NCBI GenBank assembly: GCA_902478875.1
Contig: CABSMZ010000126.1
Coordinates: 1 to 5,625, forward strand
Direction of reading: 5' to 3'
DNA length: 5,625 nt
DNA from: an uncultured Collinsella sp.
Lineage (GTDB): Bacteria; Actinomycetota; Coriobacteriia; Coriobacteriales; Coriobacteriaceae
This document shows positions 1 through 3,734 of this stretch, in pieces. The translations under genes were made by a program, and so were the position numbers. Each line of letters opens with the position of its first letter. Position 1 is the first letter of the stretch. The notes beneath the pieces are model-generated. The model saw only the letters and a list, made by a program, of their open reading frames with translations, was not told the origin of the DNA and searched no databases.

Positions 1-23
1 TCGGAGATGTGTATAAGAGACAG
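1..23 (+). other. Nextera Tn5 adapter remnant (non-genomic)
   Basis: Bases 5-23 are the 19-bp Tn5 mosaic end used in Nextera libraries (AGATGTGTATAAGAGACAG). The four bases before it (TCGG) match the 3' end of the Nextera Read 2 adapter arm; the Read 1 arm would end differently. This is library sequence left in the assembly, not genomic DNA, and should be trimmed. The genome begins at about base 24. Confidence 0.97.
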
Positions 24-60
24 CAGGTTAATTTTGGTAGGTTTTATCTGGTGAAACAGT
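24..60. other. Intergenic flank at contig edge
   Basis: Thirty-seven AT-rich bases lie between the adapter and the terminator that closes the ECF operon. No start codon with a ribosome binding site, RNA gene or repeat is visible. The neighbouring gene on this side is cut off. Confidence 0.6.
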
Positions 61-98
61 AAAGGCCTCGGCTCGTTTGGTGCGAGCCGAGGCCTTTT
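61..98 (-). terminator. Rho-independent terminator closing the ECF operon
   Basis: A perfect 15-bp inverted repeat (61-75 with 83-97) with a 7-nt loop contains the GC-rich core GGCCTCGGCTCG. It is flanked by AAA on one side and TTTT on the other, so it could work in both directions. It sits about 28 bases past the EcfT stop codon, which is where the minus-strand operon should end. On the minus strand the T-run is short (TTT). The plus-strand run is TTTT, so it may also stop a convergent gene beyond the contig edge. Confidence 0.88.
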
Positions 99-126
99 GC
101 GTTGGGCGGTTGCTGCCGGTGGCGAA

Positions 127-873
127 CTAGAACAGGAAGCCGATGGCGATGAGGGCGATGCTGACGATGAGCACGGCGATGTCCAGGCCCTTGATGGGGT
201 AGCGCTTGTACGAGCTGGCGCGTGTACGCAGATAGAAGCCGCGCTGTTCTGCCGCCAAGGCTGTGGCATCGGTCTTGCCCACGCTCGAGATGAGCAGTGG
301 CACGCACAGTGGCAGCATGAGCTTAAGCTTCTTGATGGGGTTCTTGGTGTCGTACTCGACGCCGCGTGCGGTCTGCGCTTCCATGATGGCGTTCATCTCC
401 TGACCAAACACCGGCACAAAGCGTAGCGCCGTGGTAAAGGTGAAGGCATAGCGATACGGCACGTGCAGCACCTCGACGCAGGCGTTGGCAAGGTCGTTGA
501 GCTTGGTCACCATGAGCATGAGGATGAGTGGTAACGCCACGCCCAGCAGGCGCAGGCAGGCCTTCGATCCCGTGATGAGGCCCGTGTCGGTGATAAAGCC
601 CCACACCACGTTGCCATCGCGCATAAAGGCTAGCTGGAGCACCAGCATGATAAGCGCGAGCGGAATCAGCAACTTGAGCAACGAGAACAGACGGTCGACG
701 ACGCCGGCATAGGCACCCAGCGCAAGGGTGAGTGCCAAAAAGCCCAGCAGCGCCACGTAGGTGTCGGACAAGAAGATGCCGACGATGATGGCGGCGGCGA
801 GGCCCAGTTTGACGACGGGGTTCAAACGATGCAGTAGCGTATCGCCCGGCATGTAGTCGATGACGTTAACCAC
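127..873 (-). CDS. ecfT: ECF transporter transmembrane T component (EcfT)
   Basis: This is the membrane scaffold of an energy-coupling factor importer. It links the ATPase pair to the substrate-binding S component in the cytoplasmic membrane. With the GTG start chosen here it has 248 residues, normal for EcfT. Near the N-terminus is the family-typical stretch YMPGDTLLHRLNPVVKL, followed by hydrophobic segments near residues 22-35, 38-55, 63-82, 105-123, 185-197 and 230-247. The two coupling motifs of the family are visible: ARG at about 169-171 and a variant QRG at about 210-212; these touch the ATPase grooves. The GTG at 873 overlaps the ATPase stop codon by 8 nt (GTGGTTAA), has AAGGAG 10 nt upstream, and leaves a natural EcfT N-terminus. 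An upstream ATG at 906 (259 residues) is possible but lies inside the ATPase gene, and it would add one of only two Trp residues. Last gene of the operon, translationally coupled to the ATPase. Family assignment is firm; substrate depends on the S partner. Confidence 0.93.
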   Translation of the reverse strand: MVNVIDYMPGDTLLHRLNPVVKLGLAAAIIVGIFLSDTYVALLGFLALTLALGAYAGVVDRLFSLLKLLIPLALIMLVLQLAFMRDGNVVWGFITDTGLITGSKACLRLLGVALPLILMLMVTKLNDLANACVEVLHVPYRYAFTFTTALRFVPVFGQEMNAIMEAQTARGVEYDTKNPIKKLKLMLPLCVPLLISSVGKTDATALAAEQRGFYLRTRASSYKRYPIKGLDIAVLIVSIALIAIGFLF

Positions 874-2617
874 GGTGGACCATCTCCTTGGTAATTCGAA
901 CGACATCGGTGACCTCGCTCACCTGCGCAAAAGCGGGCGAGACGGAAGGTGCCAGACGGCGCGAGAGTTCAATAACCTGGGGAGGCTCCACGTAGGCACG
1001 CCGCATGAGATCGATGTTCGAGAATAGCTCGTGCGTGCGGCCGCGGTCGAGGATGCGACCGTCGGCCATTACCACAATGCGCTCGGCAAAGTCGGAAACG
1101 ACTTCCATGTCGTGACAGACCATAATCACGGCGCAGCCGCGCTCGGCCATGGTGCGCACCGTTTCCATGACGGTCATGCACTCGCGGTAATCAAGGCCGC
1201 TCGTGGGCTCGTCGAGCACGACGATCTTGGGCTCAACAACTACGACGGAGGCAAGCGCCACCATTTGTCGCTGGCCGCGCGAAAGCGAGAAAGGTGCCTC
1301 ATCGGCAGGCAGGCCAAAGCGGTCGATAACGAGTCGAGCGCGACGCAGAGCCTCGGCACGGTCGATGCCGGCAAGCTCCAGGCCAAAAGCGACCTCGTCG
1401 AGTACGGTATCCTTGCAGATCTGGCGGTCGGGGTTTTGGAAGAGGGTTGCGACTTCGCGGGCGATGCGGCTCGTGGGAACGGCTGCGGTGTCCAGCCCCG
1501 TAACGCGCACGCTGCCCGAGGCGGGCTTAAGCAGGCCTGTGAGCAGCTTGGTGAGCGTGGTCTTGCCGGCACCGTTCTGGCCGACGATGCCCACGAGCTC
1601 GCCGGGATAGAGGGTCAGGTTGAGGTCGTGTACGGCGGCGCCGCCATTGGGATAGGCAAACTCAACGTGATCGAAGGTGAGCACGGGCTCGGCGTCCTTG
1701 GCGTGCGGGCGCAACGACGGTGCATGCGGGGAGCCGGCGGGCGCCTGGGCTTCGCTGGCCGCGTGTGCGGGGTCGACAATGCCCGAAATCAGGCGCTCGG
1801 CCTCATCGACATCCAAGCAAGGGGTACCGCTTACCAGGCCATCGGCCTCGAGGCTATTGAAGATACGCGTGACGCGAGGGCAGTCGACGCCGATGGCACG
1901 GAGCTCGTCGGTATGCCCGAAAACCTCGTGTGGCTCGCCCTGCAGCGCGATTTCGCCATGGTTGAGCACGAGCACGCGGTTGCAGTACTCCGAGAGCAGG
2001 GCGACCTTTTGCTCAACGACGACGATGGTGATTCCAAGTGTGCGGTTTGCCTCACGCAGCGTCTCGAAGACCAACGTGGAGCTGGCGGGGTCGAGTGCCG
2101 CGGTGGGCTCGTCGAGAACCAAGACGCGCGGACGCATGGCGAGGATGGCGGCGATGGCTACCTTTTGCTTCTGTCCGCCCGAAAGGGTGGCGATCTCGCG
2201 GTCGCGCAGGTCGCTGATGCCGACGGTCTCGAGCGTTTCGCTCACGCGCTGCTCGATCTGGTCGTGGGGAACGCCAAAGTTCTCGAGGCCAAAGAGCATC
2301 TCGTCCTCGACGACCGAGGCGACCATCTGCGTGTCGATATCCTGCAGCACGCTGCCGACGATTTGCGACACGTCGGTGAGCGAGGCTTCGCAGGTGTCGT
2401 GGCCGTCCACGGTGACGGAGCCAAAAAAGGTGCCGGTGTAGTGGTGAGGCACGGCGCCCGAGAGGCAGGCGGCAAGTGTGGACTTGCCGGCGCCCGAAGG
2501 ACCGATAATGCCGATGAAATCGCCCTGATGCACATTAAACGACACGTGGGCGAGCGCGGGCTCGGGTGCGCTGCCATATGAGAACGAGACGTCATCGACG
2601 CTGATGATCGTTTCCAT
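866..2617 (-). CDS. ecfA: ECF transporter fused double ATPase (EcfA-EcfA')
   Basis: This 583-residue cytoplasmic protein fuses two ABC ATPase domains that hydrolyse ATP to drive the ECF importer. Domain 1 (about 1-235) has Walker A GPSGAGKST (39-47), Q-loop Q92, signature LSGGQ (145-149), Walker B VLVLDEP (165-171), and Gln203 where the switch His is expected (VVEQ). A linker rich in Ala, Pro and His (about 283-310) leads to domain 2 (about 311-545). That domain has Walker A GQNGAGKTT (346-354), Q-loop Q394, a variant signature LSRGQ (445-449), Walker B IVVLDEP (465-471) and switch His502. A tail of about 40 residues follows. Many ECF systems use two separate ATPases; the fused form is known in other ECF modules. 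The ATG at 2617 has GAAAGG five bases upstream. The gene follows the S component after a 126-bp gap holding a palindromic repeat, and its stop overlaps the ecfT start. The protein contains no Trp residue. Family assignment is very secure. Confidence 0.96.
   Translation of the reverse strand: METIISVDDVSFSYGSAPEPALAHVSFNVHQGDFIGIIGPSGAGKSTLAACLSGAVPHHYTGTFFGSVTVDGHDTCEASLTDVSQIVGSVLQDIDTQMVASVVEDEMLFGLENFGVPHDQIEQRVSETLETVGISDLRDREIATLSGGQKQKVAIAAILAMRPRVLVLDEPTAALDPASSTLVFETLREANRTLGITIVVVEQKVALLSEYCNRVLVLNHGEIALQGEPHEVFGHTDELRAIGVDCPRVTRIFNSLEADGLVSGTPCLDVDEAERLISGIVDPAHAASEAQAPAGSPHAPSLRPHAKDAEPVLTFDHVEFAYPNGGAAVHDLNLTLYPGELVGIVGQNGAGKTTLTKLLTGLLKPASGSVRVTGLDTAAVPTSRIAREVATLFQNPDRQICKDTVLDEVAFGLELAGIDRAEALRRARLVIDRFGLPADEAPFSLSRGQRQMVALASVVVVEPKIVVLDEPTSGLDYRECMTVMETVRTMAERGCAVIMVCHDMEVVSDFAERIVVMADGRILDRGRTHELFSNIDLMRRAYVEPPQVIELSRRLAPSVSPAFAQVSEVTDVVRITKEMVHRG
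884..889 (-). promoter_or_regulatory. Ribosome binding site of ecfT
   Basis: AAGGAG on the minus strand lies inside the last codons of the ATPase gene, 10 nt before the GTG start at 873. It favours the GTG start over the upstream ATG at 906, which would place this site within the coding sequence. The arrangement implies translational coupling between ATPase and T component. Confidence 0.7.
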
Positions 2618-2629
2618 GAATACCTTTCA

Positions 2630-2710
2630 TAGTCGTTGGGGACGTTCTTACATGACTAGTCGTTAAAGAACGTCCCCAAGAGCTAGTTGTTTGGGACAGT
2701 CTTTGCTGGT
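2630..2710. repeat. 27-nt-period palindromic repeat (REP-like)
   Basis: The octamer TAGTYGTT occurs three times at exact 27-nt steps (2630, 2657, 2684). The sequence between copies alternates in orientation. The first and second form a perfect 14-bp inverted repeat, TTGGGGACGTTCTT (2636-2649) and its complement (2666-2679), with a 16-nt spacer; the third is a diverged copy (TTGGGACAGTCTTT, from 2691). There is no T-run on the minus strand after the hairpin, so it does not look like an intrinsic terminator. It lies between the S and ATPase genes and its hairpin ends just before the ATPase ribosome binding site. It may be a mobile REP-like element or an mRNA processing or stability hairpin; which one is not decided by the sequence. 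Confidence 0.75.
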
Positions 2711-2743
2711 GGAGCGTCGGGATGGCTCGTAAAGCCGAGCAGG

Positions 2744-3316
2744 TTAGTTGAGCTTCAGGGCCTTCTGAATGGGCAGATAGAGGGCGCCGACCAGGATGGC
2801 GTTAAAGACGGCGGTCATGGCGACGACGGGCAGCATGGCTGCGGCGAGCTCGCCCACCACGCCGAGCATGGCCATTTTGATAACCATGAAGATGACGCCC
2901 GAGACGAAGGTGGTCACGAACGTTGCGACAACGGCGACGGCGGGCTTGACCTGACCGCCCTTGGCAGCGGCGTTGACAATGGCGGCCATGAGCATGGCGG
3001 CGATACCCTCGGCGGCAAAATCGACAAACGGCGAGGTGGTGGTGATCTGGATCACGGCGGCCGAGATGAGGCCGATGACGAGCGCCTGGCCAATGTTGGG
3101 GCGAATGACCAGGATGGTGAGGCAGAAGGCCGAGATGATGAACTCGGGGCTGATCATGCCGCCCGAGATGCCCGAGATGGCCTTGCCGACGGTGAAGTTG
3201 AGGATGAAGCCGGCGGCAAGCAGGATGGCGAGCAGGACAAGGGCACGGATATCGAGCTTACCGCGGTCGGCGGTCTGGACGGTACGGGGCTGGGCGGCGG
3301 TGGTGTTCTGAGACAT
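2744..3316 (-). CDS. trpP: TrpP-like ECF S component, predicted tryptophan-binding
   Basis: A 190-residue integral membrane protein, predicted to be the substrate-capture subunit of the ECF transporter encoded just downstream. After a polar N-terminus (1-22) come about six hydrophobic segments (roughly 25-40, 57-72, 76-92, 98-117, 124-148, 155-182), the usual S-component topology and size. The first helix carries an AxxxA pattern (Ala30 to Ala34), the type of motif S components use to dock on EcfT. From memory the order of features, GGM followed by a hydrophobic helix, QALVIGLISA, TTTSPF, a VSGVIF helix and a C-terminal helix ending LPIQKAL, resembles Bacillus TrpP (YhaG); no alignment was run. 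The ATG at 3316 has AAAGGA 8 nt upstream. A leader peptide with three Trp codons lies directly upstream, independently pointing to tryptophan. The protein has no Trp residue. S-component assignment is firm; tryptophan specificity is a well-supported inference. Another aromatic compound or Trp derivative is the main alternative. Confidence 0.85.
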   Translation of the reverse strand: MSQNTTAAQPRTVQTADRGKLDIRALVLLAILLAAGFILNFTVGKAISGISGGMISPEFIISAFCLTILVIRPNIGQALVIGLISAAVIQITTTSPFVDFAAEGIAAMLMAAIVNAAAKGGQVKPAVAVVATFVTTFVSGVIFMVIKMAMLGVVGELAAAMLPVVAMTAVFNAILVGALYLPIQKALKLN

Positions 3317-3362
3317 GGTGAAAGTCCTTTCAAAAAGGGGAGTGCAAGAAAAAACGGAGGCG

Positions 3363-3490
3363 CGTGATGCGAATGCGATCGGGCTCGAGATAGAAAAAGG
3401 CCCCCGGTCGAAACCGGAGGCCTTCCAATCACCTAGAGCGCAAAAACAGGCGTGAGGGACTCACCGTCGACCGATCGTATTCGCATCACG
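3363..3490 (-). repeat. Long-range 20-bp inverted repeat spanning the attenuator
   Basis: Bases 3471-3490, the leader codons just after the Trp run, are complementary to 3363-3382, just beyond the terminator, at 19 of 20 positions with one A-C mismatch. The 88-nt loop between them holds the leader stop codon and the whole terminator. Eight bases past the distal arm is a run of six T (3349-3354 on the minus strand), so the large stem could itself act as a second terminator-like structure. It may also be a post-readthrough mRNA fold. A 20-bp match in a leader is very unlikely by chance, but its role is unknown. Confidence 0.8.
3394..3424 (-). terminator. Intrinsic terminator within the trp-type leader
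   Basis: On the minus strand, AAGGCCTCCGGT and ACCGGGGGCCTT form a stem of about 12 bp with one G-U pair around a TTCG loop. The stem runs into five T residues. It lies 37 bases after the leader peptide stop and 78 bases before the S-component start, so it would abort transcription before the structural genes. This position between leader ORF and first gene is typical of amino acid attenuators. Confidence 0.9.
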
Positions 3491-3529
3491 CCACCACCAG
3501 TTGTTGAGAGACGTCATCGCGTTCTTCAT
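3461..3529 (-). CDS. Trp-rich leader peptide (three tandem Trp codons)
   Basis: A 22-codon ORF (ATG at 3529, TGA at 3461). It has an ideal ribosome binding site, AAAGGAG at 3538-3544, 8 nt before the start. The peptide begins MKNAMTSLNN, then three consecutive TGG codons encode Trp11-Trp13, followed by RDANTIGRR. Three adjacent Trp codons in so short an ORF are highly unlikely by chance, since Trp is the rarest residue in most proteins. The ORF sits between a probable promoter and an intrinsic terminator. It should act in cis: ribosome stalling on the Trp codons when charged tRNA-Trp is low would favour readthrough into the ECF transporter genes. The peptide itself probably has no function after synthesis. 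Equivalent leaders (trpL) normally precede trp biosynthetic operons. Confidence 0.9.
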   Translation of the reverse strand: MKNAMTSLNNWWWRDANTIGRR

Positions 3530-3580
3530 GTCGGTGGCTCCTTTCGTGATGCCATGGCGCGGTAGCACCTGATTGCTGTT

Positions 3581-3616
3581 GCGCTGCACTATAGCACAGT
3601 GCAATATGCGCGGGGA
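3581..3616 (-). promoter_or_regulatory. Probable extended -10 promoter of the ECF operon
   Basis: The minus strand carries TGCTATAGT (3588-3596), an extended -10 element (TGn plus TATAGT), giving a transcription start near 3581. The region 17 bp upstream (3611-3616, TCCCCG) is a poor -35, which extended -10 promoters tolerate. The position suits a leader of about 265 nt before the S gene. It was called from sequence only. Confidence 0.6.
3585..3603. promoter_or_regulatory. Inverted repeat overlapping the promoter, possible operator
   Basis: TGCACT (3585-3590) and AGTGCA (3598-3603) form a perfect 6-bp inverted repeat with a 7-bp spacer that covers the -10 element. A repressor bound here would block RNA polymerase. 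It does not match the classical TrpR operator (a CTAG-centred palindrome) as I know it. The regulator, if any, is unknown. Confidence 0.4.
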
Positions 3617-3669
3617 AATCTTTTTTGAAAAGATTTCAGGCGGGTTTCCCGCCGGTGTTTCCCGCCGGT
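3615..3669. repeat. Stacked inverted and tandem repeats upstream of promoter
   Basis: Three elements are packed here. GAAATCTTTT (3615-3624) and its complement (3628-3637) form a perfect 10-bp AT-rich hairpin with a 3-nt spacer. GGCGGG and CCCGCC (3639-3644, 3648-3653) form a 6-bp GC hairpin. TTTCCCGCCGGT is repeated at 3645-3656 and 3658-3669 with a 13-nt period. They lie between the dipeptidase terminator and the leader promoter. They could be regulator sites, an UP-like element or extra transcript ends; no role can be assigned. Confidence 0.5.
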
Positions 3670-3681
3670 CAAATGACGGAC

Positions 3682-3719
3682 AAGGAGGGCAAGACTGCTC
3701 GCGCTGTCTTGCCCTCCTT
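3682..3719 (-). terminator. Terminator of the C69 dipeptidase gene
   Basis: A perfect 14-bp stem, AAGGAGGGCAAGAC (3682-3695) with its complement (3706-3719), has a 10-nt loop that can form two more pairs. It begins 15 bases past the dipeptidase stop codon. The U-tract is weak on both strands (TT or TTT), so efficiency is uncertain, but the hairpin is strong. It separates the dipeptidase transcript from the ECF operon. Confidence 0.75.
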
Positions 3720-3734
3720 TAGAACGTGAGAGTC

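Larger units (their letters stand above)
3349..3581 (-). promoter_or_regulatory. Tryptophan attenuator leader of the ECF operon
   Basis: This untranslated leader, from the probable transcription start to 33 bases before the S-component ATG, has the parts of a ribosome-mediated attenuator. These are a leader ORF with three adjacent Trp codons (3491-3499), alternative hairpins and an intrinsic terminator (3394-3424). Visible pairings are 3486-3492 with 3449-3455 (7 bp, starting at the last two bases of the Trp run) and 3467-3473 with 3405-3411 (7 bp, invading the terminator loop and 3' arm). The second can be extended by 3464-3466 with 3415-3417 across a 3-nt bulge. A ribosome stalled on the Trp codons would leave 3464-3473 free to disrupt the terminator, whereas one that reaches the stop codon at 3461 would cover it. 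The parts are seen; the switching logic is inferred. No T-box or TRAP-type repeats were seen. Confidence 0.85.

Noticed and set aside
874..906. Upstream ATG start for ecfT giving 259 residues
   Set aside because: It has a poor ribosome binding site, overlaps the ATPase gene by 41 bp and adds an untypical N-terminus with a Trp. The GTG at 873 has AAGGAG upstream and a classic stop-start overlap.
1031..2581. Long plus-strand ORF of 516 codons antisense to the ATPase gene
   Set aside because: It is a shadow of the GC-rich ATPase gene, with low-complexity composition and no recognisable domain. The opposite frame carries all ABC motifs.
2636..2679. Intergenic hairpin as an intrinsic terminator between S and ATPase genes
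   Set aside because: No T-run follows the hairpin on the minus strand, and the operon genes on both sides belong to one transporter. It is better described as a repeat.
3317..3600. T-box, TRAP-binding repeats or a metabolite riboswitch in the leader
   Set aside because: No T-box consensus, no series of spaced GAG or UAG triplets and no known aptamer core was seen. The Trp-codon leader ORF with terminator explains the region better.
3645..3669. Tandem 13-nt repeat as the start of a CRISPR array
   Set aside because: There are only two copies, the 12-nt unit is far too short for a CRISPR repeat, there is a single-base spacer, and no cas gene is present.
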